Below are positions 36,323-45,321 of a DNA stretch of 64,000 nucleotides, piece after piece. Position 1 is the stretch's first letter; the number at the start of each line of letters is the position of its first letter. Below the pieces are notes generated by a model. The model was not told where the DNA came from. It saw only the letters and a program-made list of their open reading frames with translations, and did not search any database. Made by a program: the position numbers and the translations under genes. Source of the DNA: Mycolicibacterium diernhoferi (lineage in GTDB: Bacteria; Actinomycetota; Actinomycetes; Mycobacteriales; Mycobacteriaceae); the NCBI RefSeq assembly GCF_019456655.1, contig NZ_CP080332.1, positions 3,968,001 through 4,032,000 on the forward strand. Reading direction: 5' to 3'.

Positions 36323-37399
36323 TCAGGGCCGAACCTCGTAGACGGCGTTGAACGGTGTCCGCGCGGCCTCGCGGAACCGGGTGAAACCGGCGCTGGTGAC
36401 CACGTCGCGGATGCGCGCCGGGCCGGCCTGGGTGCCCAGCGCCAACCCGACCGGCTGGGCCAGCGACGACGGTGTGCACAGCAACGTCGAGAACCCATAG
36501 TAAGCCCGCCCGACCGGGGTGAAGTTGTCCTCGACGCGGTCACCGGCCGCCGGCTCCACGATCATCCAGGTGCCGTCGTCGTCGATCACGCTGCGCACGT
36601 GCCGGGCGGCCCCGACCGGGTCACCCATATCGTGCAGGCAGTCGAACATGGTGACCAGATCGTAAGGGCCGCCGGCGAACCCGTCCGCGGGTGCGCATTC
36701 GAAGGACACCGTCGAATCGACGCCGGCCAGCCGGGCCCGGTCACGCGCGGTGTCGATCGAGCCCGCATGCACGTCGGTGCCGGTGAACTCCGATCCCGGA
36801 AATGCTTGAGCCATCAGGATGGTGGAGGCACCGTGCCCACAGCCGACGTCGGCCACCCGGGCGCCGCCGGCCAGCTTGGTGGTGACTCCATCGAGCGCCG
36901 GCAGCCACTCCGAGACCAGGTACGCCGCATAGGTGGGCCGGAAGAATCGTTCGCATCCGATGTGGACGTCGGAATTGTGGTCCCCCCAGGACATTCCGGC
37001 GCCGGTCGCGGCGGCGTCGAAGATCTTCGTCGCATCCCGCGCGGTGCCGTGCGCGGTCTGGAACAGCCCGATCACGAAGGCCGGACTGCTCTCGTCGGCC
37101 AGCGCGGTCGCCTGCTCCGGACTCAGGAAGTACCGACCCGACGCCGCGTCATACTCGACGAACTGGCCCGCGGCCTGGGCGTTGAGCCATTCCCGCGCGT
37201 AGTGCTCATCGGTGCCGGTGCGCTGCGCCAATTCGGCCGGGGTGCTGGGGCCGTGTTCGACCAGGCTGCGGTAGTAGCCCAGCCGGTCCCCCATCACGAC
37301 CAGCGCGCAGTTCAGCGCGGCGCCCGCCTCGTCCACCGCGCGCATGACGAAGGCCATGAGTTGGTCTTGATCGACGGCGGGTTTGCTTGCGATGTCCAT
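36323..37399 (-). CDS. SAM-dependent methyltransferase with N-terminal winged helix
   Basis: A 358-residue class I methyltransferase. The N-terminal ~90 residues form a winged-helix dimerisation domain (LGYYRSLVEHGPSTPAELAQRTGTDEHYAREWLNAQAAG). The SAM site is ARVADVGCGHGASTILMAQAFPGS, followed by FTGTDVHAGSID and the post-motif YDLVTMFDCLHDMGDP. The layout resembles O-methyltransferase-like proteins, but the substrate cannot be read. ATG with GGAAGGA 7 bases upstream. It converges on the chelatase gene with a 3-base gap and breaks the synteny with M. tuberculosis, where ggtB lies here. Confidence 0.85.
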   Translation of the reverse strand: MDIASKPAVDQDQLMAFVMRAVDEAGAALNCALVVMGDRLGYYRSLVEHGPSTPAELAQRTGTDEHYAREWLNAQAAGQFVEYDAASGRYFLSPEQATALADESSPAFVIGLFQTAHGTARDATKIFDAAATGAGMSWGDHNSDVHIGCERFFRPTYAAYLVSEWLPALDGVTTKLAGGARVADVGCGHGASTILMAQAFPGSEFTGTDVHAGSIDTARDRARLAGVDSTVSFECAPADGFAGGPYDLVTMFDCLHDMGDPVGAARHVRSVIDDDGTWMIVEPAAGDRVEDNFTPVGRAYYGFSTLLCTPSSLAQPVGLALGTQAGPARIRDVVTSAGFTRFREAARTPFNAVYEVRP

Positions 37400-37545
37400 G
37401 TGACCGGTCCTTCCACTCGACGGCCGGAGGCTGCTCGGTCATGGACGAGGTCGGAACATCGATTTCGGCATGCAGCGGCCCATCGCACGGCCGCCACCAC
37501 CGGTGGCGTCAACGCTACGCCTGAAGTGGCAGTCTGCGACAGTGC

Positions 37546-38595
37546 CTAGGTGAGCGCGTCGGCGCGCACCTCGGCGCTCTGCAGTTCACCGGCGATCGGC
37601 GGCACCCGGGTGGCCCGCACGTACACCGTGTCGCCGGCGCGCAAACCGAGCGCCTCGGCGTCGCCGCGGGTGATCTGCGCGGTGAACGGCGTGCCGTTGA
37701 CCGCGCTGGTCAGCTCCACGCGCACCTCGAACCCCAGGGTGACGATCCGGTCGATGCTCGCCTTGGTGACACCGGTGGACTCACCGGTCCCATCCCCTGC
37801 CGCGATGGCCAGGTCCGGGTTGCGCCCGACCCGGATATCGTGCGGGCGCACCAGGATTCCGTTCAGCAGCGACACCGTGCCCAGGAAGGACATGACGAAC
37901 GGATTCGCCGGGGCGTCATAGACCTCGGTCGGCGACCCGACCTGTTCGATGCGGCCCTTGTTGAGCACCGCGATGCGGTCGGCGACGTCGAGCGCCTCGG
38001 CCTGATCGTGGGTGACCAGCACCGTGGTGACGTGGACGTCGTCGTGCAGGCGACGCAGCCAGGCCCGCAGGTCCTCCCGGACCTTGGCGTCCAGCGCACC
38101 GAACGGCTCATCGAGCAGCAGTACCTCGGGATCGACCGCCAGCGCCCGGGCCAGCGCCATGCGCTGGCGCTGCCCACCGGACAGCTGCGCCGGGTAGCGG
38201 TTCTGGAAACCGGCCAGGCCCACCACCTCGAGCAGGTTGTCGACCTTCTCCTTGATCTCGGCCTTGGGCTTCTTGCGGATCGACAGCCCGAACGCGACGT
38301 TGTCGCGCACCGTGAGGTGCTTGAACGCGGCGTAGTGCTGGAAGACGAAGCCGATACCGCGGCGCTGCGGCGGCACGCCGGTCACGTCGCGGCCGTTGAT
38401 GGTGATGGACCCGGTGTCGGGCTGGTCCAGGCCGGCGATGGCGCGCAGCAGCGTCGACTTGCCCGACCCGCTGGGCCCGAGCAGCGCCGTCAGCGAGCCC
38501 TTGGGCACCACGAAGTCGATGTTGTCCAGGGCCGCGAAGTCGCCGTAGTGCTTGTTCGCGCCCTTCACCGAAATGGCGTATTCGCTCACAGGCAT
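37546..38595 (-). CDS. cysA: Sulfate ABC transporter ATP-binding protein CysA
   Basis: A 349-residue ABC ATPase energising sulfate/thiosulfate import. Walker [11 protein letters not shown]-loop [10 protein letters not shown], signature [15 protein letters not shown], Walker [13 protein letters not shown], switch His VTHDQ, and a C-terminal TOBE-like domain. A perfect AAGGAGG lies 4 bases before the ATG. Last gene of subI-cysT-cysW-cysA, 12 bases after cysW. Confidence 0.96.
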   Translation of the reverse strand: MPVSEYAISVKGANKHYGDFAALDNIDFVVPKGSLTALLGPSGSGKSTLLRAIAGLDQPDTGSITINGRDVTGVPPQRRGIGFVFQHYAAFKHLTVRDNVAFGLSIRKKPKAEIKEKVDNLLEVVGLAGFQNRYPAQLSGGQRQRMALARALAVDPEVLLLDEPFGALDAKVREDLRAWLRRLHDDVHVTTVLVTHDQAEALDVADRIAVLNKGRIEQVGSPTEVYDAPANPFVMSFLGTVSLLNGILVRPHDIRVGRNPDLAIAAGDGTGESTGVTKASIDRIVTLGFEVRVELTSAVNGTPFTAQITRGDAEALGLRAGDTVYVRATRVPPIAGELQSAEVRADALT

Positions 38596-38607
38596 CGGGC
38601 CTCCTTA

Positions 38608-39426
38608 TCAGTCTTGAGTCTTGACACGCGAACGCTGGGCGTCAAACAGAATCTGCGCCACCAGCACGATCAGCGCCACCGCCATCAGCACCACCGAGAT
38701 GGTGTACGCGCCGTAGGGGTTGCCCAGGGTGTAGCGGTCGTGCACCAGCAGGGTCAGTGTCTGCGACTGGCCCGGCAGGTTGGACGAGACCATCAGCACC
38801 GCACCGAACTCCCCGAGCGTGCGGGCCACCGTCAGCACGACCCCGTAGGTGAGACCCCACCGGATCGAGGGCAACGTGATCCGCCAGAACGTCTGCCAGG
38901 CGTTGGCGCCCAGGGTGGCCGCGGCCTCCTCCTGGTCGGTGCCCACCTCGTGCAGCACCGGTTCGACCTCGCGGATGACGAACGGGATGGTGACGAACAG
39001 GCTGGCCAGCACGATGCCGGGGAAGCCGAAGATGATCTTGAAGCCCCAGCTGTTCTCCACGAACCCGAACAGTCCGGCGCTGCCCCACAGCACGATCAGC
39101 GCCACACCGATGACCACCGGGGACACCGCGAACGGCAGGTCGATCACCGCCTGCAGGGCGTTCTTGCCGCGGAACCGGCGCCGGGCCAGCACGATCGCGG
39201 TGGGCACACCGAAGATCACGTTCAGCGGGACCACGATGGCCACCACCAGCAGAGACAGCTGCAGCGCGGATTGCGCGGCCGGGGTGCTGATCGAGGCGAA
39301 GAACGCCCCGACCCCGGGCTCGAGCGCCCGCCACAGGATGGCGCCCAGCGGGACCACCAGCAACGCGAAGATGTACAGCGAGGCGACCAGGCGCAGGATC
39401 AGCCGCGTCGAACGGGACAGTGTCAT
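38608..39426 (-). CDS. cysW: Sulfate ABC transporter permease CysW
   Basis: A 272-residue inner-membrane permease with about six hydrophobic segments, the first at residues 11-33 (LRLVASLYIFALLVVPLGAI). The ABC-coupling EAA loop is EEAAATLGANAWQTFWRITLP. It pairs with CysT to form the sulfate channel. Its start overlaps the cysT stop (ATGA). An R-S-R-V-K-T-Q-D tail is cytoplasmic. Confidence 0.95.
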   Translation of the reverse strand: MTLSRSTRLILRLVASLYIFALLVVPLGAILWRALEPGVGAFFASISTPAAQSALQLSLLVVAIVVPLNVIFGVPTAIVLARRRFRGKNALQAVIDLPFAVSPVVIGVALIVLWGSAGLFGFVENSWGFKIIFGFPGIVLASLFVTIPFVIREVEPVLHEVGTDQEEAAATLGANAWQTFWRITLPSIRWGLTYGVVLTVARTLGEFGAVLMVSSNLPGQSQTLTLLVHDRYTLGNPYGAYTISVVLMAVALIVLVAQILFDAQRSRVKTQD

Positions 39427-40292
39427 CGCGCCGACTCCTCCCGCTTGGCCGCCCGCGCACCGAAGTAGCGCAGCACGAACAGCACCGCGAACGAGATCAG
39501 CAGCAGCACGATCGAGATCGCCGCCGCGCCGACACGGTCATCGTTCTCGATCAAGGTGCGGATCCACTGCGAGGACACCTCGGTCTTGCCGGGGATGGCG
39601 CCGCCGATCAGCACGATGGACCCGAACTCGCCGATGGCCCGGGAGAAGGCCAGCCCCGCGCCCGACAGCAGCGCCGGAGCCAGTGCGGGCAGGATGACCC
39701 TGACGAAGATGGTGAGGTTGTTGGCGCCCAGCGACGCGGCCGCCTCCTCCACCTCACGGTCGAGTTCCAGCAGCACCGGTTGTACGGCGCGGACCACGAA
39801 CGGCAGCGTCACGAAGGCCAGCGCCAGCGCCACACCCCACGCGGTGTGCTGGATGTGGATGCCCACCGGGCTGCCCGGCCCGTACAGCGAGAGCAACACC
39901 AGGCTGGCCACGATCGTCGGCAGCGCGAAGGGCAGGTCGATGATCGCGTCGACCACCCGTTTGAGCGGGAAGTCGTCGCGCACCAGCACCCAGGCGATGA
40001 GCAGGCCGAAGACCACGTTGACCAGCGTCACGCCCACCGAGATGGTCAGCGTCACCCGGAAGGACGCCAGCGCCGACGGCGAGGACACCGCCGACCAGAA
40101 CGCGCCCCAGCCGCCCCCGGCCGAGGTCCACAGGATCGCGGCCAGGGGCAGCAGCACGATCAGCGACAGCCACAGCACCGCCACCCCGATCTGCAGGGTG
40201 GCGCCGCCGGGGCGGCGCGGCAGCCGTCCCGCGGCCGGGTCGCCCCCAGAAAGCTCCGGGCGACCCGCCGCAGGATCGGTGCTCACGCTCAC
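39423..40292 (-). CDS. cysT: Sulfate ABC transporter permease CysT
   Basis: A 289-residue permease paralogous to CysW. The N-terminal ~30 residues are polar and Pro/Gly-rich, then six membrane segments begin with LQIGVAVLWLSLIVLLPLAAIL. EAA loop: EEAAASLGANNLTIFVRVILP. It lies 31 bases after subI and overlaps cysW. The KREESAR C-terminus is cytoplasmic. Confidence 0.95.
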   Translation of the reverse strand: MSVSTDPAAGRPELSGGDPAAGRLPRRPGGATLQIGVAVLWLSLIVLLPLAAILWTSAGGGWGAFWSAVSSPSALASFRVTLTISVGVTLVNVVFGLLIAWVLVRDDFPLKRVVDAIIDLPFALPTIVASLVLLSLYGPGSPVGIHIQHTAWGVALALAFVTLPFVVRAVQPVLLELDREVEEAAASLGANNLTIFVRVILPALAPALLSGAGLAFSRAIGEFGSIVLIGGAIPGKTEVSSQWIRTLIENDDRVGAAAISIVLLLISFAVLFVLRYFGARAAKREESAR

Positions 40293-40323
40293 GGTTGGTC
40301 CCGCTTCGCTTCTGGCAGGGTTG

Positions 40324-41364
40324 TCACCCGGTGGCCTGCTTGTAGATCTTGGTGATCTCGCCGTTGTCCTTGTCGAACAGCTGCGGGTCGATCTTGGCCC
40401 AGCCGCCCAGATCGGCGACGCTCCACAACTTCTCCGGATTCGGGAACTTGTCGGCGAACTCGGCGGCCACGGCCGGGTCGGACGGCCGGAAGCCGGCCTC
40501 GGCCCACACCTTCTGTGCCTCCGGGGTGTACTGGAAGTTCACGAACTCGGTGGCCTTGTCCAGGTGCTTGCTGGTGTTGACGACCGCGACCGGGTTCTCG
40601 ATCTTGAAGGTCTGCGGCGGGTTGACGTGCTCCAGGTTGAAGTGCAGCGCCTCGTTCTCGTAGGCCAGCAGCACATCGCCGGTGCCCTGCCGGAACACGT
40701 CGGTGGCCTCACGGCCGGAGCCGGGGCGCAGCTTGACGTGCTGGCTGACCAGTTCCTGGACGTAGGCGATGCCGGCCTCGTGATCCTGGCCGCCGTTGCT
40801 CTTGGCCGCGTACGGGGCCAGCAGGTTCCACTTGGCCGCACCCGAGCTCAGCGGGCTGGGCGTGATGACCTCGATACCGGGCTGCAGCAGATCGTCCCAG
40901 TCGCGGATGTTCTTCGGGTTGCCCTCGCGGACGGCGAAGGTGACCACCGAACCGAACGGCAGACCCTTGTGCGCACCGGCGTTCCAGTCCTCGTCGACCA
41001 GACCGGCCTTGACCAGGCGGGTGACGTCGGGCTCGACGGAGAAGTTGACGACGTCGGCCGGCTTGCCGGACTCCACACCGCGGGACTGGTCACCGGATGC
41101 GCCGTAGGAGGCCGTGACACCGACACCCTTGCCCTCCTCGGTGGCCGCGAACACCGGCGCCACCTTGGACCAGCCCGGCTCCGGCACCGCGAACGCCACC
41201 AGCGTGAGGGTGGTGTCCGCCGCGGCGGTGTTGCCCTCGCCGGCGACATCGCTGGCACCGCCGCTGCAGGCGGCGACGAGCGTGCTGGACAACGCCAGAG
41301 CGGTCAGCGCGCTCCAGCGTTTGGTGGACGTACGTGCTTTGGCTTTTCCGAGGACATTGCGCAT
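40324..41364 (-). CDS. subI: Sulfate-binding lipoprotein SubI
   Basis: A 346-residue periplasmic sulfate-binding protein of the Sbp/CysP family, anchored as a lipoprotein: a basic N-terminus, hydrophobic core ALTALALSSTLVAAC and lipobox Cys33. The mature part has family stretches such as LTLVAFAVPEPGWSKVAPVF, VNFSVEPDVTRLVKAGLV and WNLLAPYAAK. It is the first gene of the sulfate-uptake operon and is preceded by a polycysteine leader ORF, so expression probably rises when cysteine is low. Confidence 0.95.
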   Translation of the reverse strand: MRNVLGKAKARTSTKRWSALTALALSSTLVAACSGGASDVAGEGNTAAADTTLTLVAFAVPEPGWSKVAPVFAATEEGKGVGVTASYGASGDQSRGVESGKPADVVNFSVEPDVTRLVKAGLVDEDWNAGAHKGLPFGSVVTFAVREGNPKNIRDWDDLLQPGIEVITPSPLSSGAAKWNLLAPYAAKSNGGQDHEAGIAYVQELVSQHVKLRPGSGREATDVFRQGTGDVLLAYENEALHFNLEHVNPPQTFKIENPVAVVNTSKHLDKATEFVNFQYTPEAQKVWAEAGFRPSDPAVAAEFADKFPNPEKLWSVADLGGWAKIDPQLFDKDNGEITKIYKQATG

Positions 41365-41485
41365 TGATGGCCTTTCCGGGCGGATGACGGGGACAGGACG
41401 CCCGTACGTACGGAAAGGAGACGGATCAGTGCGCGACGCTGGGACATTTTGCCGCTACCGACGCCAAACCGCAGACGGGTATGGG

Positions 41486-41578
41486 TCAGCGACAACAACA
41501 GACATCAGCAACAGCGGAAAAACCCACGGCAATGAGAGCCACCACATGGCTGCTCTCGGTGCCGGTCACTGCGTGCAT
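41486..41578 (-). CDS. Leaderless polycysteine leader peptide upstream of subI
   Basis: A 30-codon ORF read on the minus strand: MHAVTGTESSHVVALI..., ending DVCCCR then stop, i.e. three consecutive Cys codons two codons before termination. A TACTCT -10 hexamer ends exactly 7 bases before the ATG, the spacing of mycobacterial leaderless transcripts. It lies 121 bases upstream of subI. By analogy with published mycobacterial cysteine-responsive attenuators, slow translation of the Cys run would de-repress subI-cysTWA. Too short and Cys-rich to be an ordinary protein. Confidence 0.75.
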   Translation of the reverse strand: MHAVTGTESSHVVALIAVGFSAVADVCCCR

Positions 41579-41585
41579 GGGCCGA

Positions 41586-41591
41586 AGAGTA
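41586..41591 (-). promoter_or_regulatory. -10 element of the subI leader/operon
   Basis: TACTCT fits the mycobacterial TANNNT -10 and is followed by TCGGCCC and then the leader ATG as the predicted first transcribed base. No convincing -35 is visible, which is common for mycobacterial SigA promoters. Confidence 0.6.
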
Positions 41592-41651
41592 CCAGAAGTG
41601 ACTCACACCACCCGTCGGGGCTACAACCCTCGGGCCCGGCCGCTCAGCGGG

Positions 41652-41738
41652 TCAGCGGGTCAGCAACCACATCACGATGACCAGCACCATCAGCGCGACC
41701 AACGCCAGCGTCACCCGCGACCGCGGCATCTGGTTCAC
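41652..41738 (-). CDS. 28-residue membrane micro-protein
   Basis: A tiny ORF: polar MNQMPRSR followed by a single hydrophobic helix (VTLALVALMVLVIVMWLL) and a TR end. Its GTG overlaps the stop of the upstream small membrane gene (GTGA), so it is probably co-translated. One transmembrane segment with a basic N-terminus looks like a real membrane micro-protein, possibly related to the small membrane genes near Rv2401/Rv2401A. Function unknown. Confidence 0.5.
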   Translation of the reverse strand: MNQMPRSRVTLALVALMVLVIVMWLLTR

Positions 41739-41929
41739 GACGGCTCCTCATCCTGGTGTGACGCCCGGCGTAGCAGCCGGATGCCGTTGCCGAGCGCGCC
41801 GTCGAGGACCACGGCGATCCCGTAGGCCAACGACAGCACGACCGGCATCACTATTGCGGTTTGGGCGACGAACCCGAGCCCGGACAGCCACAGCTCGACG
41901 CCGTCCCACCAGCTCAGAAATCCGCCCAC
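41735..41929 (-). CDS. Small two-helix membrane protein, leaderless start
   Basis: A 64-residue protein: GGFLSWWDGVELWLSG, then a hydrophobic stretch FVAQTAIVMPVVLSLAYGIAV, and a charged tail RLLRRASHQDEEPS. I start at GTG 41929 because a TACTCT -10 (41937-41942) ends 7 bases upstream, the same layout as the subI leader; a longer frame from 42004 would overlap the start of the divergent monooxygenase gene. It probably corresponds to a small conserved membrane gene near Rv2401 in M. tuberculosis. No known domain. Confidence 0.6.
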   Translation of the reverse strand: MGGFLSWWDGVELWLSGLGFVAQTAIVMPVVLSLAYGIAVVLDGALGNGIRLLRRASHQDEEPS

Positions 41930-41936
41930 CGAACCA

Positions 41937-41942
41937 AGAGTA
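41937..41942 (-). promoter_or_regulatory. -10 element of the small membrane gene
   Basis: TACTCT, then TGGTTCG (7 bases), then the GTG start codon. The hexamer and spacing are the same as at the subI leader 350 bases away, supporting leaderless transcription. Confidence 0.55.
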
Positions 41943-41973
41943 GTGCTCGACGAATCGGTGCCACCATGGAGCC

Positions 41974-43227
41974 ATGCCGACCACCGCCGAGCGGGAGCAT
42001 GCAAGCGGATGCGTCGTCGCCGGTGGCGGGCCCGCCGGGATGATGCTGGGCCTGCTGCTGGCGCGGGCCGGGGTGCACGTCACCGTGCTGGAGAAGCATC
42101 CCGACTTCCTGCGTGACTTCCGCGGCGACACCGTGCACGCCAGCACCCTGACCCTGCTCGACGAACTCGGGCTCGGCGAGAGCTTCGCCGCCATACCGCA
42201 CCGGCTGATCCAGTCCTTGCGGCTGTCCGTGCAGGGAGTCCCGGTCCAGATGGATCTGAGTCGGCTGCCCGGCGCGCACAAACACATCGCGCTGGTCCCC
42301 CAATGGGATTTTCTGGAGCTGCTCGCCCGGGCCGCCGAACAGGAGCCGGCCTTCACCCTGCTGCGCAGCAGCGAGGTGCTCGGGCCGCTGCGCGACGGCT
42401 CCGCGGTCACCGGGGTGCGCTACCGGGACGCAGACGGCGCCGTGCACCGGTTGTACGCACCGCTGACCGTCGCCTGCGATGGCCGGGAGTCCACGTTGCG
42501 TGAGTCGATGACATTGGCGCCCAAGAGTTTCGGTGCACCGATGGATGTCTGGTGGTTCCGGCTGCCGCGCACCGAGGACGATCCGGCGGGACTCGCGGGC
42601 GCGATGGGCGCCGGGCACGTGGTGGCGATGATCGACCGCGGCGACTACTTCCAGTGCGCGTTCGTCATCCCCAAGGGTGCCGACCGGAAACTGCGCGCCG
42701 AGGGCATCGAGTCGCTGCACCGACGCGTCACCGCGGTGGTGCCCTGGGTCGCCGACCGGATCGGCACGGTCACCTCGTTCGACGAGGTGAAACTGCTGGA
42801 CGTGCAGTTGAATCGGTTACCGCGCTGGTATGCCGACGGATTGCTGTGCATCGGGGATGCCGCGCATGCGATGTCCCCGGTCGGCGGGGTGGGTATCAAC
42901 CTGGCGGTGGCCGACGCGGTGGCCGCGGCGCGCCTGCTCGCCGAACCGTTGCTCACCGGCGCGGTGACAACCCGGCACCTGCGGCGGGTGCAGACCCGGC
43001 GGTGGCTGCCCACCGCCCTGGTGCAGGGCGTGCAGAAGCAGGTGCACAACCGAGTGATCGCCGTCGCAGTCTCCGACGACGCCCCCGCCGACGCGCCGGC
43101 CGCGGTCAAGCTGGTCAGCCGGGTTTCCCTGCTGCGCAGGATCCTCGGATACGGCATCGCCATCGGTCCGTTACCCGAGCATGCGCCCGCTTTCGCACGG
43201 CGCACCCGCCAGAGCTCGCGCGACTAG
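41974..43227 (+). CDS. FAD-dependent monooxygenase (PheA/TfdB/UbiH type)
   Basis: A 417-residue group A flavoprotein hydroxylase. The FAD Rossmann motif is CVVAGGGPAGMMLGLLLARAGVHVTVLEK (residues ~13-41), a DG-type motif is VACDGRESTLRE, and the second FAD motif is GLLCIGDAAHAMSPVGGVGINLAV. This group hydroxylates aromatic or polyketide substrates with NAD(P)H and O2; the substrate is not evident. The C-terminus ends soon after the FAD motif, without a thioredoxin-like extension. Transcribed divergently from the small membrane gene; ribosome site weak (GGAG only 2 bases before the ATG). Confidence 0.85.
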   Translation: MPTTAEREHASGCVVAGGGPAGMMLGLLLARAGVHVTVLEKHPDFLRDFRGDTVHASTLTLLDELGLGESFAAIPHRLIQSLRLSVQGVPVQMDLSRLPGAHKHIALVPQWDFLELLARAAEQEPAFTLLRSSEVLGPLRDGSAVTGVRYRDADGAVHRLYAPLTVACDGRESTLRESMTLAPKSFGAPMDVWWFRLPRTEDDPAGLAGAMGAGHVVAMIDRGDYFQCAFVIPKGADRKLRAEGIESLHRRVTAVVPWVADRIGTVTSFDEVKLLDVQLNRLPRWYADGLLCIGDAAHAMSPVGGVGINLAVADAVAAARLLAEPLLTGAVTTRHLRRVQTRRWLPTALVQGVQKQVHNRVIAVAVSDDAPADAPAAVKLVSRVSLLRRILGYGIAIGPLPEHAPAFARRTRQSSRD

Positions 43228-43248
43228 ACGCCGGCTCATTCTGCACCC

Positions 43249-45249
43249 ATGATGGGCGACATGGTTCTGGAGCACAGCGAGCACAATCTGACGCCGACGC
43301 CGTTCACGGCGACGGCCCCCATCGCCTACGCACCCTCCGGAGCCGTGCGAAACCCGTTCCCGCCCATCGCCGATTACGCGTTCCTCTCCGACTGTGAGAA
43401 CACCTGCCTGGTGTCCTCGGCGGGCTCTGTCGAATGGCTGTGCGTGCCACGTCCGGATTCGCCGAGCGTGTTCGGCGCCATCCTGGACCGCGGGGCCGGC
43501 CACTTCCGGCTCAGCCCGTACGGGGTCTCGGTGCCCTCGGCCCGGCGCTACCTGCCCGGCAGCCTCATCATGGAGACCACCTGGCAGACCCACACCGGCT
43601 GGATGATCGTGCGCGATGCGCTGGTGATGGGCCCCTGGCACGACACCGAGACCCGCTCACGCACCCACCGCCGCACCCCCACCGACTGGGATGCCGAACA
43701 CATCCTGCTGCGCACCGTGCGCTGCGTCAGCGGTGTGGTGGAACTGGTGATGAGCTGCGAACCGTCCTTCGACTACGGGCGCAGCCCCGCGACCTGGGAG
43801 TACTCCTCGTCCGCCTACGGCGAGGCGATCGCGCGGGCGCGGAAGGACCCCGAGGCCAACCCCACCCTGCGGCTGACCAGCAACCTGCGGATCGGCCTGG
43901 AAGGCCATGAAGCCCGCGCCCGCACCCGCCTCACCGAGGGCGACAAGGTGTTCGTGGCACTCAGTTGGTCCAAACATCCCGCACCGCAGAACTTCGAAGA
44001 AGCCGCGGACAAGATGTGGAAGACCAGCGAGTCGTGGCGCCAGTGGATCAACATCGGCGACTTCCCCGATCACCCGTGGCGGGCCTATCTGCAGCGCAGC
44101 GCACTGACCCTGAAGGGCCTGGTGTACTCGCCGACCGGCGCACTGTTGGCCGCCAGTACCACCTCACTGCCGGAAACGCCTCAGGGCGAACGTAACTGGG
44201 ACTACCGCTATTCGTGGATCCGCGACTCCACGTTCGCGTTGTGGGGCCTGTACACGTTGGGACTGGACCGCGAGGCCGACGACTTCTTCTCCTTCATCGC
44301 CGACGTGTCCGGAGCCACCAATGGTGACCGCCATCCGCTGCAGGTGATGTACGGGGTGGGCGGTGAGCGCAGCCTGGTCGAGGAGGAGTTGCACCATCTG
44401 TCCGGCTACGACAACTCCCGGCCGGTCCGCATCGGCAACGGCGCCTACAACCAGATGCAGCACGACATCTGGGGCACCATGCTGGATTCGGTGTACCTGC
44501 ATGCGAAGTCGCGCGAGCAGATGCCCCCGGCCTTGTGGCCGATCCTGAAGAATCAGGTCGAGGAAGCCATCAAGCACTGGAAGGAACCCGACCGGGGCAT
44601 CTGGGAGGTGCGCGGCGAGCCGCAGCACTTCACCTCCAGCAAGATCATGTGCTGGGTCGCCCTGGACCGCGGGTCGAAACTGGCCGAGCTGCAAGGTGAG
44701 AAGTCCTACGCACGGCAGTGGCGTGAGATCGCCGAGGAGATCCAGGCCGACATCCTGACCCACGGTGTCGACTCCCGCGGAGTGCTGACCCAGCGCTACG
44801 GCGACGACGCGCTGGACGCGTCACTGCTGCTGGCGGTGCTCACCCGGTTCCTTCCCTCCGATGACCCGCGCATCCGCGCCACCGTGATGGCCATCGCCGA
44901 GGAGCTCACCGAGGACGGGCTGGTGCTGCGCTACCGGGTGGAGGAGACCGATGACGGCCTGTCCGGCGAGGAGGGCACCTTCACCATCTGTTCGTTCTGG
45001 CTGGTGTCCGCGCTGGTCGAGATCGGCGAGGTGGGCAAGGCCAAGCGGTTGTGTGAGCGGCTGCTGTCCTTCGCCAGCCCGTTGCACCTCTACGCCGAGG
45101 AGATCGAGCCGCGTACCGGGCGCCACCTGGGCAACTTCCCGCAGGCGTTCACCCACCTGGCGCTGATCAACGCGGTGGTGCACGTCATCCGGGCCGAGGA
45201 GGAGGCCGACAGCACCGGCACCTTCCAGCCGGCCAACGCCCCCACCTGA
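43249..45249 (+). CDS. Glycoside hydrolase family 15 enzyme, probable trehalase
   Basis: A 666-residue GH15 protein matching the position and size of Rv2402, a mycobacterial trehalase that splits trehalose to two glucoses. An N-terminal super-sandwich domain (FPPIADYAFLSDCENTCLVSSAGSVEWLC) precedes the (alpha/alpha)6 barrel. GH15 landmarks: RNWDYRYSWIRDSTFALWGLY, NQMQHDIWG, the catalytic-acid region DRGIWEVRGEPQHFTSSKIMCWVALDRG, and the C-terminal base region SPLHLYAEEIEPRTGRHLGNFPQAFTH. No signal peptide, so cytoplasmic. The start is ATG 43249; ATG 43252 or 43261 are possible. Confidence 0.9.
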   Translation: MMGDMVLEHSEHNLTPTPFTATAPIAYAPSGAVRNPFPPIADYAFLSDCENTCLVSSAGSVEWLCVPRPDSPSVFGAILDRGAGHFRLSPYGVSVPSARRYLPGSLIMETTWQTHTGWMIVRDALVMGPWHDTETRSRTHRRTPTDWDAEHILLRTVRCVSGVVELVMSCEPSFDYGRSPATWEYSSSAYGEAIARARKDPEANPTLRLTSNLRIGLEGHEARARTRLTEGDKVFVALSWSKHPAPQNFEEAADKMWKTSESWRQWINIGDFPDHPWRAYLQRSALTLKGLVYSPTGALLAASTTSLPETPQGERNWDYRYSWIRDSTFALWGLYTLGLDREADDFFSFIADVSGATNGDRHPLQVMYGVGGERSLVEEELHHLSGYDNSRPVRIGNGAYNQMQHDIWGTMLDSVYLHAKSREQMPPALWPILKNQVEEAIKHWKEPDRGIWEVRGEPQHFTSSKIMCWVALDRGSKLAELQGEKSYARQWREIAEEIQADILTHGVDSRGVLTQRYGDDALDASLLLAVLTRFLPSDDPRIRATVMAIAEELTEDGLVLRYRVEETDDGLSGEEGTFTICSFWLVSALVEIGEVGKAKRLCERLLSFASPLHLYAEEIEPRTGRHLGNFPQAFTHLALINAVVHVIRAEEEADSTGTFQPANAPT

Positions 45250-45287
45250 GGCGCTCGCGCCCACCCGGCACCGGGTATTCAGCGTGC

Positions 45288-45321
45288 CTGCACCACCTCA
45301 GCGTGCCGAGGTGAGGTGCAG
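45288..45321 (+). terminator. Imperfect hairpin between convergent genes
   Basis: CTGCACCACCTC pairs with GAGGTGAGGTGCAG across a short loop, with a two-base bulge. It sits between the stops of the GH15 gene and the convergent 45298-45804 gene, overlapping the latter's last codons. There is no U-tract, as is usual for mycobacterial terminators. AGCGTGCC occurs twice in the same stretch. Confidence 0.35.

Noticed and set aside
41505..41547. Alternative subI leader frame starting MWWLSLPW
   Set aside because: A five-A run keeps this frame going through proline and leucine codons without cysteines; the ATG directly behind the -10 hexamer gives the polycysteine frame instead.
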